A stretch of DNA of 64,000 nucleotides from Thermogemmatispora tikiterensis (GTDB taxonomy: Bacteria > Chloroflexota > Ktedonobacteria > Ktedonobacterales > Ktedonobacteraceae): positions 3,087,382 through 3,151,381 of the forward strand of contig NZ_MCIF01000002.1 in assembly GCF_003268475.1 (NCBI RefSeq), in the 5' to 3' direction. Position numbers and translations under genes: made by a program. The notes below the pieces were generated by a model, which was given only the letters and a program-made list of their open reading frames with translations, was not told the DNA's origin and did no database searches. Position 1 is the stretch's first letter. Each line of letters begins with the position of its first letter. This document shows positions 43,573-51,690 of the stretch, in pieces.

Positions 43573-44535
43573 ATGGAATCTGCTCTTCCGTGGAGACGCA
43601 GTGGGTTGCGCTTTCCCGTTCCTTGCGATACGCTCTTCTTCGATGTTGATGGTGTTCTGATCAAAACAAGCGAATCGTTCCGTGCTACCGATATTGCAGT
43701 GGCTGAGTATATTGTTGGAACACTCCACGGCCTGGATTGGGGCCGTGCTGAGGGCCGCCCTCTGCTGACGCTCGATGATGTGAAGTTCTTCAAGCAGGCT
43801 GGTGGCTTCAACGACGATTGGCACATGTGCTATCTGCTGGCCGGCCTTTATACGGCGAAGCTGCGCGAGTGGCAGGGAACGCCGCTGGCGGAGCGCAGTA
43901 ATCGCGAGTGGATGGAGCTGGCACGGGCGGCGATGCTGGAAGGACAGGGCGGTCTGAAGTGGGTGCGCTCGGTGATTCCGGCCAGCGCTCTCCCGGACTA
44001 TGAGCTGGTGGGCGAGCTGTGTCACGAATACTACTGGGGGGCGGCCGAGTACCGCCGGCGCTTCGGGCGCGAACCACGTTATCTGCCCGATTGGCCCGGC
44101 TTTGTGCATCGCGAGACGCTGCTACTGCCCCCTGATCTGCCGATGCGTTTGCACGACGCCGGTCTGCGGAAGCTGGGCTTGATTACTGGCCGCATCGGCC
44201 CCGAGGTCGATAGTGCTCTGGAGCGCCTGGCCGCTCATAGCGGAGGCGCCTGGTGGGATGTGGTAATCAGCGGCGACGATTGCCTGAAGCCCGATCCCCA
44301 GGCACTGCGCCTGGCCATCGCCGCTGTGGGGGCCAGCGGCGGCCTCTACGTGGGTGATACGGCTGACGATCTGGATCTGGTTTTGAACTATCGCCGTACT
44401 CAGAGGCCGGACGAGCCTGATTTTCTGGCCGTGATGCGTGTCTTCCCCGATGAGATCGCTCTGTATCGCGAGCGCGGCGCCGATCTGATTATCCGCGAGG
44501 TGGCCGAGCTGCTCACCGTTCTGCCTGCTCACTAA
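43573..44535 (+). CDS. HAD-superfamily hydrolase
   Basis: I start at the ATG at 43573, 103 bases after the kinase stop, with an AAAGGA somewhat far upstream; a GTG at 43474 opens the frame but gives an odd N-terminus. The 320-residue protein has CDTLFFDVDGVLIKTS (nucleophile Asp), a long helical cap (about 40-200), LGLITGRIGPEVDSALERL (motif II), DCLKPDPQALRLAI (motif III Lys) and YVGDTADDLDLVL (motif IV). It would be a phosphatase of unknown substrate. Pairing with the kinase upstream suggests the two act on the same molecule. Confidence 0.82.
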   Translation: MESALPWRRSGLRFPVPCDTLFFDVDGVLIKTSESFRATDIAVAEYIVGTLHGLDWGRAEGRPLLTLDDVKFFKQAGGFNDDWHMCYLLAGLYTAKLREWQGTPLAERSNREWMELARAAMLEGQGGLKWVRSVIPASALPDYELVGELCHEYYWGAAEYRRRFGREPRYLPDWPGFVHRETLLLPPDLPMRLHDAGLRKLGLITGRIGPEVDSALERLAAHSGGAWWDVVISGDDCLKPDPQALRLAIAAVGASGGLYVGDTADDLDLVLNYRRTQRPDEPDFLAVMRVFPDEIALYRERGADLIIREVAELLTVLPAH

Positions 44536-44726
44536 GCGGGAAACTGCTCGTATGTCAGCCAGCGGCCCCATTCTATCGGCAGGTCTCGCCAGGAAGAAGT
44601 AAGGAAGGACGAGATAGGAATGGAGCCGTCTGGCTGCCACAGCAGCTGCGCCGCGCTCCTTGCCTGCACACGGCCCGCTGCTCGCTGTCTCGCTTCTTTC
44701 TCTTCTCCAGCAGTCAGTCGCCGTAT

Positions 44727-45221
44727 TCAGGGTGCGCGCTTCTGAGCTTCTTCGATGAGGCTAACCAGGTACTGCAGTTTCTGAATGGCATGCAGGGCAT
44801 TGCGCCGATTGCGCTCGTAGCCTTCTGGAGCTAGCTGCAAAAACCAGGTGCGGATGTCTTCTTCAGAGACATCATACCACTTGGTGTCGGCCTGCAGGCG
44901 CAGATAGACGCGCATGGCCGGGTCCTGCTGCTTGCGCCGCGGTACGAATTGGAGCGGTTGCGCGCCGCCGGTAGTAGCTGCGCTTTCCTGCTCATCGGCA
45001 GCAATGGCCTGCGCCAGCTCAGGCTCTGGATGCAGCTCCTTGTAGAGCGCCTCGACGTCAGCGGTTTTGAAAAAGTAGTCGCGCCCTACTCCCTTATAGG
45101 CTCGAATCCGGCCCTGTTGGACCCATTGATCGAGGGTGCGTCGATCGACACCCAGGCGACGGGCCGCTTCGCCAGCATCTAGAAAGGCAAAGCGGCCTCT
45201 TGCTGTTCCACCGGTGGTCAT
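44727..45221 (-). CDS. Excisionase-type helix-turn-helix protein
   Basis: The 164-residue protein has an N-terminal MerR/Xis-like winged HTH (about 10-60: LDAGEAARRLGVDRRTLDQWVQQGRIRAYKGVGRDYFFK in outline). An acidic linker and an unrecognised C-terminal helical domain follow (about 100-160, MRVYLRLQADTKWYDVSEEDIRTWF). The start has AAAGGAG at 8 bases. It resembles in its N-terminal fold the HTH protein at 58487, though the C-terminal parts differ. Probable DNA-binding regulator; target unknown. Confidence 0.75.
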   Translation of the reverse strand: MTTGGTARGRFAFLDAGEAARRLGVDRRTLDQWVQQGRIRAYKGVGRDYFFKTADVEALYKELHPEPELAQAIAADEQESAATTGGAQPLQFVPRRKQQDPAMRVYLRLQADTKWYDVSEEDIRTWFLQLAPEGYERNRRNALHAIQKLQYLVSLIEEAQKRAP

Positions 45222-45297
45222 AGTCTGAACTCCTTTTGCCTCCGCTTCGATAGCGAAGGCCTCTTTCCCTCGCCGTCTTGCTCTCCCCGTCTTCTTG

Positions 45298-45684
45298 TTA
45301 GCCTGTCAGGCGCTGCTGCAGGGTAATGCCCAGACCATCGGGATCATGCAGGACGGCGATCAAATTGCCAGTGACCTGCTTCTCCGGCGGTTGAGAGAAG
45401 GTTGCACCTCGCGCCTTCAGTTCTTCGTAGGCGGCCTGGATATCGGGGACCACGAAGGCCAGGTGAGCAACGCCCGCCGGCGGTCGACCTGGATAGAACT
45501 GAGCCTGCCCCTGGCCACCGGCGCGATGAAGGGCCAGACGCACTGAGCCAGTCTCAAATTCGGTCCAGCCTGGCGAGCTGAAGCGTAGAGGCAAGCCCAG
45601 GATATCGCGATAGAAGGCCGTCGAGCGCTCCATATCGCTTACATAAACTACAATATAATCAGGCTTCTCCAGCTTGATTGTCAT
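45298..45684 (-). CDS. VOC-family (glyoxalase/dioxygenase fold) protein
   Basis: The 128-residue protein from the ATG at 45684 (AAGGAG at 10 bases) has KPDYIVVYVSDMERSTAFYRDILGLPLRFSSPGWTEF in outline and VAHLAFVVPDIQAAYEELKARGATF, with VLHDPDGLGITLQQ at the end. This is a single VOC module pair. Conserved metal ligand candidates (His near HLAF, Glu/Asp near the end) are present in part. The substrate is unknown. It overlaps the rsmD end by 26 bases, so it is translated from the same mRNA. Confidence 0.85.
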   Translation of the reverse strand: MTIKLEKPDYIVVYVSDMERSTAFYRDILGLPLRFSSPGWTEFETGSVRLALHRAGGQGQAQFYPGRPPAGVAHLAFVVPDIQAAYEELKARGATFSQPPEKQVTGNLIAVLHDPDGLGITLQQRLTG

Positions 45685-46309
45685 AGTCAGCATACTCCTT
45701 CTCAGCTTTGGCGCCATAGAACAGCAAGAGCGTACTTCCGTAGCGCCGCTCGTCTTCGAGGATCAGGCGTGTTAGCGGCACCGCTAGCAGCTCATCTCGC
45801 TCGCGCGGATGGATCTGGACAATGACGAGGCCCTCCTCGCTCAGCAGCGGTGAGCGATCGAGAAGGGCCAGAGCACGAGCGGCCAGGTGATGATACTGCG
45901 GCGGGGCTACATAGATGATATCATACGCTGCTTGCCGCGACGGGTGCACTCCCACCCCTGCACTGCCGCTGGCCGGCCCGGCCTCCTGCTGAGCCAGTAC
46001 CCACTTGAAGGCATCGGCGCGCAGCGTTTCAGCTCGCTCGTGCATCCCAGTCAGCTGGAGATTCTCGCGCAGCACTCTGAGGACACGCGGATCAATCTCG
46101 ATAAAGGTAGCAAAAGCCGCGCCGCGGCTGAGCGCCTCAATACCCACGCCGCCGGTACCGGCAAACAGATCCAGAAAGCGGGCGCCTTCGACGCGCGTAG
46201 CCAGAATATCGAAGAGCGCCGTCTTCACGCGGTCGATAATGGGGCGGGTGCCAGGCGTACGAGGAGATTTGAGACGCCGCCCTTTGGCTTCCCCGGCAAC
46301 AACGCGCAT
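45659..46309 (-). CDS. rsmD: 16S rRNA (guanine966-N2)-methyltransferase
   Basis: The RsmD family enzyme of 216 residues methylates G966 of 16S rRNA. It starts MRVVAGEAKGRRLKSPRT, has the TRPIIDRVKTALFDIL substrate loop, the SAM-binding motif FLDLFAGTGGVGIEALSRGA, and FIEIDPRVLRVLRENLQL. The catalytic motif reads VAPPQY in place of the common DPPY, a form I believe is also found in related lineages. The start could be ATG at 46309 or 46315 (GGAG upstream). It lies between the gene at 46336 and the VOC gene. Confidence 0.9.
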   Translation of the reverse strand: MRVVAGEAKGRRLKSPRTPGTRPIIDRVKTALFDILATRVEGARFLDLFAGTGGVGIEALSRGAAFATFIEIDPRVLRVLRENLQLTGMHERAETLRADAFKWVLAQQEAGPASGSAGVGVHPSRQAAYDIIYVAPPQYHHLAARALALLDRSPLLSEEGLVIVQIHPRERDELLAVPLTRLILEDERRYGSTLLLFYGAKAEKEYADYDNQAGEA

Positions 46310-46335
46310 GGTCATCTCTCTCCTGTCAAGGTCAC

Positions 46336-47592
46336 TCAATGGAGAGCCAGGATGGCAGCAACGTCACGGTCAAAGTTGTCTTGCTTCGCCCAGGAAATCA
46401 GCGCCTCCACCTGGTCAATGCTGAGCTGCTTGAGAGCCGTGACTCCCCAGATACGGCCTATCAGCTCGCGCAGCTCATCCTCGCTGATCTGTTCACCAAT
46501 GACGTTCCAGAGGACAGTCAGGCGCGCCTGGCTGGCTGGTGTGCCGCCACGAGCCTCGCGCATCTTGTTTAAGAGCGTACGCGCATGAATACGCTCCTGG
46601 AGCGAAAGCTGCCTCCTACCAGTGTCCTCCAGGTTCAACTCCTCTCCCTCGTCACCATCCTCACGCTCATATCCGCCTCCCTGCTCCTGGTCCCACTGGC
46701 CAGGTTCATCTCCTTCCTCATCAAAAACATATTCTTGCTCTTCTCGCTGACTATCTTCGTCTTCAAATTGCTGCTCCTGCGATGGGAGAGAAGAATGGCT
46801 TGCCTCTGCTGATGCCTGCTCTTCTTCTTCACTCTCTTCCTCGACTATCAGCTCCTCGCGAACTCGCCCCTGACTCAATTCGCGCTGCGAGAAAACCGCG
46901 GGATAGGCCTGCTCCGAGAGCGAAACCGAGGCGGAGACCGAACTGCTCGGGGCGGAGGTGCTGGCACTCGCCGTGCGGCCCGCCGCCGAACTGTGCTGGG
47001 CGAGCAGGTAACGCAGCTGATCTAGAGCCTCACGCAGGTTGATATTACTGAGGCTCCTGACCCCCAATAGCCTCATAGCATGTTTTGAATCGATATTGAA
47101 GTTATCACGCAGAATTTGCAAGAACTGCGGAAGGGTGAGGTCGCTATTGAGGTTGCCGAAGACGCCTGGAGTTGAGGGCAAGGCGGGCGCCATCCGGCGC
47201 CGGAGCTGCGAGGCAGAGGGCGGCATCCGGTTTTCGACTGGAGCGACAGGAGCTGAGGCCGGTCGCGCTGAGGTTGAGGGGCGCATCTCTGCCGGCGGCT
47301 CACGCGGGCCTGTGGGACGTGACGGCCCGTTGCGTCCTCCCTCTTCACCAGGTGCCTTACGCGGCGTAGATGTCTGATTGAGGCGCTGCTCAAGGCGAGC
47401 GCTGAACTGATCAAGGCCGGCCAGCGCTTCCTGGAGGAGACGCTCGCGCTCCTCGGCGCTGGCGTTCACAGGAACCGGCACCTCCATCTGGATGACATGG
47501 AGACGCCCCTGAGCCGCAAACTGGGTTTTATAGTGGAACCAGATATAGGCCCCATTGGTGGAGGTTCTCTCCTTCTCTACAGCCTCATCCAT
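46336..47592 (-). CDS. Unknown protein with acidic low-complexity middle
   Basis: I do not recognise this 418-residue protein. From the ATG at 47592 it has an N-terminal segment of beta character (AYIWFHYKTQFAAQGRLHVIQMEVPVPV), a coiled-coil-like helix (about 45-80), and Pro/Ser-rich sequence. A helical motif follows, LPQFLQILRDNFNIDSKHAMRLLGVRSLSNINLREALDQLRYLL (in outline), then a long Glu/Gln-rich stretch of about 110 residues. The C-terminal helical domain (about 350-418) contains LIGRIWGVTALKQLSIDQVEALISWAK. It precedes rsmD by 26 bases; role unknown. Confidence 0.6.
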   Translation of the reverse strand: MDEAVEKERTSTNGAYIWFHYKTQFAAQGRLHVIQMEVPVPVNASAEERERLLQEALAGLDQFSARLEQRLNQTSTPRKAPGEEGGRNGPSRPTGPREPPAEMRPSTSARPASAPVAPVENRMPPSASQLRRRMAPALPSTPGVFGNLNSDLTLPQFLQILRDNFNIDSKHAMRLLGVRSLSNINLREALDQLRYLLAQHSSAAGRTASASTSAPSSSVSASVSLSEQAYPAVFSQRELSQGRVREELIVEEESEEEEQASAEASHSSLPSQEQQFEDEDSQREEQEYVFDEEGDEPGQWDQEQGGGYEREDGDEGEELNLEDTGRRQLSLQERIHARTLLNKMREARGGTPASQARLTVLWNVIGEQISEDELRELIGRIWGVTALKQLSIDQVEALISWAKQDNFDRDVAAILALH

Positions 47593-47756
47593 AACAACAC
47601 CTGCCTCTCCGGCACGCAGCCGTCGCCGCCACCAGCAGCCACAGGAAGGAGGCCAGCCCACGGCGCGGTAGCGGGTAGCGTGGTACTTCTTGTTCTCCCA
47701 TTATACCAAAATGAGAAGGTTCTGCCCGGTAGCCAGCAGTGCTCAACCGCGGTTCG

Positions 47757-48410
47757 CTAAACGAGAAGCCTGCCGGTGCGCCAGGTATCAACGGCCAGTT
47801 TTATCGTGCGAACATAGGCGGTGACATCGTTCCCGTCAGCAGCAGGAGCATAGACGGGCACAATCTGATCCACGGTAACCAGCCCCCGAGCAACGTATTC
47901 ATTGGCAATCAGCCGATACCAGTCGCTAAAGCCCTCTTCCCAGCTGGCATAGCGACGATAGCCAGCATAGCTCGCCTGGCCCGGCAAGGCGCGAATATTG
48001 CCCAGCGAATGGGTGAAGCGCGCTACCCCGGCGGTACCAAAGCGGCTCTCCTCCAGGAAGAAGGCCAGGGCATAGACAGGATCGATACGGTAAGTGATCC
48101 CATCGGCATAGAGGGCCTGCCCCTTGCCCGCTGCCGGCGAGTGATAAGCCGTCAGCACCTGATCAATGAAGTCCGCTGACACTGAGGGCTGGCCCACAAC
48201 TGCATAGCGACCCTCCTCCTCCAGAGCCACGGGGTCAAAGAAGAGCCAAAGCAGAGCTGCTACGGCCAGCGCGGCCAGCGCCAATACGAGCCAATGTCCC
48301 GGCAGCTGTGATTTTCGTCCGCCATAGCTCCGATAGCGGCGACGGCTCCCTTTCTTCCTGCCCTTGCCACTCCTCCTGCTCCTTCTGCGATAGCTCTCGT
48401 TGCGCATCAT
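47757..48410 (-). CDS. Membrane-anchored glucosaminidase-family protein
   Basis: The 217-residue protein has a very basic N-terminus (about 1-35), a membrane helix (HWLVLALAALAVAALLWLFF) and an extracellular domain of the mannosyl-glycoprotein endo-beta-N-acetylglucosaminidase (glucosaminidase) type. This starts at SADFIDQVLTAYHSPAAGKGQALYADG (outline), with ALAFFLEESRFGTAGVARFTHSLGNI, in which EES carries the expected catalytic Glu, and YRRYASWEEGFSDWYRLI. It probably trims peptidoglycan. It is upstream of the gene at 46336, 164 bases away. Confidence 0.85.
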   Translation of the reverse strand: MMRNESYRRRSRRSGKGRKKGSRRRYRSYGGRKSQLPGHWLVLALAALAVAALLWLFFDPVALEEEGRYAVVGQPSVSADFIDQVLTAYHSPAAGKGQALYADGITYRIDPVYALAFFLEESRFGTAGVARFTHSLGNIRALPGQASYAGYRRYASWEEGFSDWYRLIANEYVARGLVTVDQIVPVYAPAADGNDVTAYVRTIKLAVDTWRTGRLLV

Positions 48411-48752
48411 GCCTCATCTATCCTGCAGCCAAAGACTGCGGTCAGCTTGTTGCCGGGGGCTATTATCGCACGAGGCAGGGGAGAAACGCCAGTCGCTTGT
48501 CAGGTGGCCGTCACTTTGAAAGCAGTGGGCGAATTGCACTCAGGAATCACTTGTCAGGCAGACTAGCAGACCGTACAATACAGTAAAAATAAGGCGCCCT
48601 TCCGTACAGGGGAAGGGAGCCATATCGAACGGGTCGTCAGGAGCCGGGGAACAGGTTACGGCAGCGACAGCAGGCCAGGGGAACGTCACGGCGAGCGGAT
48701 TACTGAAGCGGGCCTTTCATCCGCCCCGACTTTATCTGCAGGAGCACGTCCT
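48411..48752. other. Divergent promoter region with a leader hairpin
   Basis: Between the glucosaminidase gene (minus) and the gene at 48753 (plus). It contains the promoter at 48551-48579 and, in the transcript, a hairpin GGCGCCCTTCC/GGAAGGGAGCC (48592-48620, one mismatch). The block CTTGTCAGG occurs twice, near 48496 and 48550. Nothing else is recognised. Confidence 0.45.
48551..48579 (+). promoter_or_regulatory. Sigma-70-type promoter of the gene at 48753
   Basis: TTGTCA (48551-48556), 17 bases, TACAAT (48574-48579), with start near 48586. The leader is about 167 bases long and contains the hairpin at 48592-48620. Confidence 0.7.
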
Positions 48753-49415
48753 ATGCTTCACCCTTCACCCACATACCCGCGCTTACCAGAAACGAAGCAG
48801 AGCGAGTCAAAGCAGCCTAGAGCCACACCTCTGCGCCCGCGTCTGGGACAGAGGCCACTGGCGCGTAAGATCAAAGCTTTCTTGCGGCCACCGATTAAAG
48901 CCATCTACTACCTGATCAGCCAGATTCGCAGCCATAAGCTGCTCAGCCTGGGAGTTGTGGTGATCTTTCTGGCCGCCGCTACCCTGACCAATTACGTTCT
49001 GACGGGGGAGTGGCCGCTGGGAATTGCCCAGGATCAGTTCAATTTCCATATCAATGGCGGCAACGGCGGCGGCGATAAAGTCAAAGATTGGCTCTATGCG
49101 CTGCGCGATGGCGACGTGGCCACAATGCGCATGCTGCAATCGACGCTGATCATGGCTCAACCCCCTGATCCAGCCGAGCTGGTCAGCCAGTACAGTGAGA
49201 AGCAAACAAACCTGATCTGGCGCGACATCCACGTCGTGGGAGTCTACCAGCAGTCAGACTCGACCATTGACAGTCTGGTGAGCGTGAGCCTCGGGGCCCG
49301 CGGACCAGGCGGAGGCACCAGTGGCTACATGCTCTGGCACTTTACCACTGTAGCCCAGAACGGCGGGCTGCTGCTCTCTATCGACCTTGTGAGTTTCCGG
49401 AACGTCTTGAGCTAG
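48753..49415 (+). CDS. Single-span membrane protein of unknown function
   Basis: The 220-residue protein with AGGAG 8 bases before the ATG has a basic Pro-rich N-terminus (1-60), a transmembrane helix (LLSLGVVVIFLAAATLTNYVL), and an extracytoplasmic domain of about 130 residues with predicted helix-strand mix. The domain includes WLYALRDGDVATMRMLQSTLIM and an MLWHFTTVAQNGGLLLSIDLV end, reminiscent in layout of NTF2-like domains. No family assignment is made. It precedes the FtsH-like gene by 145 bases on the same strand. Confidence 0.6.
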   Translation: MLHPSPTYPRLPETKQSESKQPRATPLRPRLGQRPLARKIKAFLRPPIKAIYYLISQIRSHKLLSLGVVVIFLAAATLTNYVLTGEWPLGIAQDQFNFHINGGNGGGDKVKDWLYALRDGDVATMRMLQSTLIMAQPPDPAELVSQYSEKQTNLIWRDIHVVGVYQQSDSTIDSLVSVSLGARGPGGGTSGYMLWHFTTVAQNGGLLLSIDLVSFRNVLS

Positions 49416-49560
49416 TCAGGTCAGTTCAATTCGTCTATGACAAGGCTGCGCCTCGCATCTGCAACTCCCTGAGTCCAGGCGAGACGGTCAGAGTTGATTG
49501 TGTCGGCTACAGCCAGCGGTCGCTCGCCGACCCCAGTTAGTGAAAGAAAAGGGGACTGTC

Positions 49561-51453
49561 ATGGCGACAGAGCAACAACTTGAGAAGCAGACCGAGCTGG
49601 ATAAGTCAATCGACCGGGGTCTCGATCAGTTTGGGCGCTTTGTGCGTCACAACTGGTTCTGGCTCCTGCTCGGAGCACTTGTCCTCTGGTACTTTTTCAA
49701 TGCTATCTTTCCCCAGTTGAGCGCCCCTTCCCCAGGAGCACTCTTCGCCTACCTGCTGCAGATTGCCTTTGCCATCTTCTATATTCTGATCCAGTTCATT
49801 GCCCTCTTCTGGTTTCTGGGGCGCCCCCGCCTCTACTGGCTGATGCCTGGCGAGACGGGCGTTAGCTTTCAGGACTATAAGGGCAACCCCGAGGTACTGG
49901 AGCAGGCCAGGCGCATTGTGGCCATTCTCCAGGGAATCAAAGAGTTTCGCGAGATGGGCGGGCAACCGATCCGCGGGCTGCTGCTCTCCGGCCCACCCGG
50001 CACCGGCAAAAGCTATCTGGCCCAGTGTATCAGCAGCGAGGCCCAGGTTCCCTTTGGCTACGCCAGCGCCGCGAGCTTTCGCAATATGTTCTGGGGCATC
50101 GATGTCCTGATCATCATGCGTCTCTACCGACGGGCGCGTAAGCTGGCGCGCGAGTATGGGGCCTGTATCCTCTTCCTGGACGAGATCGACGCCCTAGGAG
50201 CTTCGCGTACGAGTCAGGGCCGCATGCCAGTTCCAGGCATGGGAGGCGGCCTCTTTGGCTTTATGGGCACCGGTGGCTCTCTTAACCAGTTGCTGATGGA
50301 GCTGGACCCGCCACCGGTTGAAACCGGCTGGTTTAAGAAGATGCTGCGCGTCCTCGGCCTCTATCACGGGCGGGCTCAGCGCGAGCCGGTCCTGACCATC
50401 GGAGCCACCAATCTGCCCGAGGCGCTTGATCCAGCGCTGCTGCGTCCAGGACGCTTCGATCGGCGCATCCATGTGGCACCACCCACGGATAAGTACCGCG
50501 GTGAGGTCATCGAGTACTATCTGCAGAAGGTCAAGCATGATCCCACCATCTCGATCAGTGCCCTGGTCTACCGCATGGCGGGCTACACGCCTGTGGAGAT
50601 CAAGCATGTCATCAACGAGGCCGTAATCATCGCCTACTTCTCTGGGCGTGATGAGGTGCACTATCAGGATATTATCGAGGCCCAGGATATCCACGAGCTG
50701 GGCTATCGCCGAGAGAGCAACCTCTCGCTCCTGGAGCGACGGCGCCTTGCCTACCACGAGGCGGGGCACGCTGTAGCCTCCTACTACCTGCTAGAACGCT
50801 ATCTGCCTCCTTTCGTGACGATCCACCAGCGCAGCGGCCTGGAAGGGGCGGCAGCCTTTGCCCTTCCCCGGCCCAAGGAGACGATCGTCACCATGAGTAA
50901 GGAGGAGGTGCTCGCTCACATCCAGATGGATCTCGCTTCTCGCGCCGCTGAGGAGTTGTTTCTCAATACTCAGCTGAGTGGGGTCGTCGGCGATCTGCAG
51001 CATGCCACCGAGCTGGCCGCCTCCTATATCGGCCTCTATGGCATGGACGGCACACTGGCCTCCTACGGCGCCTTTGTCCATCAGTCTTCAGAGCCAGGCG
51101 CTCCCTCCGCGATAGCACCGCTGCCTGAACTCAAGGAGCGCGTTGAAGCCGTGCTTCAATCCCAGCTGAAGGCTGTGAAGCGCCTGCTGCAAGAGCATCG
51201 CGAGGCTGTGATCGCTGTGGCAGAGTCGCTGATTGAGCGCGACGAGCTGACCCCCGAGGAGGTCGAAGAGCTGATCAATCAGGCCGACGCCCATCGCGTA
51301 ACCGTCCAGCTGCTGCCCGAGCTGGCGCCGGTACTTGGCCTGAGCCAGGAGCAGACGGATGGCAATGGCCATGTAGCCACGCTCGCCATGTTGCCAGCCA
51401 GCAACGGTCACGCTGCGACTGAAACCTCACCTCCCGAGGTCACGCAATCATGA
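49561..51453 (+). CDS. FtsH-like membrane AAA+ metalloprotease (non-canonical)
   Basis: From the ATG at 49561 (AAGGGGA upstream) the protein is 630 residues. Two close transmembrane helices (about 33-55 and 63-85) are joined by only a few residues, so the usual FtsH periplasmic domain is missing. The AAA domain has LLLSGPPGTGKSYLAQC (Walker A), ACILFLDEIDALG (Walker B) and the second-region-of-homology Arg in LRPGRFDRRI. The M41 zinc motif is YHEAGHAVAS, and the third ligand is probably the Asp of GVVGDLQHAT. The C-terminal 100 residues are Pro/Ala/Gln-rich. Probably a membrane protein quality-control enzyme, distinct from housekeeping FtsH. Confidence 0.9.
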   Translation: MATEQQLEKQTELDKSIDRGLDQFGRFVRHNWFWLLLGALVLWYFFNAIFPQLSAPSPGALFAYLLQIAFAIFYILIQFIALFWFLGRPRLYWLMPGETGVSFQDYKGNPEVLEQARRIVAILQGIKEFREMGGQPIRGLLLSGPPGTGKSYLAQCISSEAQVPFGYASAASFRNMFWGIDVLIIMRLYRRARKLAREYGACILFLDEIDALGASRTSQGRMPVPGMGGGLFGFMGTGGSLNQLLMELDPPPVETGWFKKMLRVLGLYHGRAQREPVLTIGATNLPEALDPALLRPGRFDRRIHVAPPTDKYRGEVIEYYLQKVKHDPTISISALVYRMAGYTPVEIKHVINEAVIIAYFSGRDEVHYQDIIEAQDIHELGYRRESNLSLLERRRLAYHEAGHAVASYYLLERYLPPFVTIHQRSGLEGAAAFALPRPKETIVTMSKEEVLAHIQMDLASRAAEELFLNTQLSGVVGDLQHATELAASYIGLYGMDGTLASYGAFVHQSSEPGAPSAIAPLPELKERVEAVLQSQLKAVKRLLQEHREAVIAVAESLIERDELTPEEVEELINQADAHRVTVQLLPELAPVLGLSQEQTDGNGHVATLAMLPASNGHAATETSPPEVTQS

Positions 51454-51473
51454 GCCTGCCCTGACGCAAGCAG

Positions 51474-51523
51474 CGGAGAGGAAGGAAAGTCTGCCATTGC
51501 TGTGCTTTTCTTCCTCTCCAACC
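51474..51523 (+). terminator. Hairpin after the FtsH-like gene
   Basis: GGAGAGGAAGGAAA and TTTTCTTCCTCTCC pair over 14 bases with one wobble, around a 17-base loop, starting 21 bases past the stop. The T-rich descending arm replaces a separate T-run, so its strength is uncertain. Confidence 0.5.
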
Positions 51524-51690
51524 GCTAGCTGGTGCTCAGGTCGTTACCTCAGCAGTATGTCCTTCTTGCATACCCTCGAAGCAGACCAGACCATTTCTCT
51601 CAAAACCGTGACCTTTGTGCTATTGTAACGTATGGTGAAATGCGTCTCTCTCGATGAGACAGTCCAGAACTGCTTGAGGGTTATAAGACT

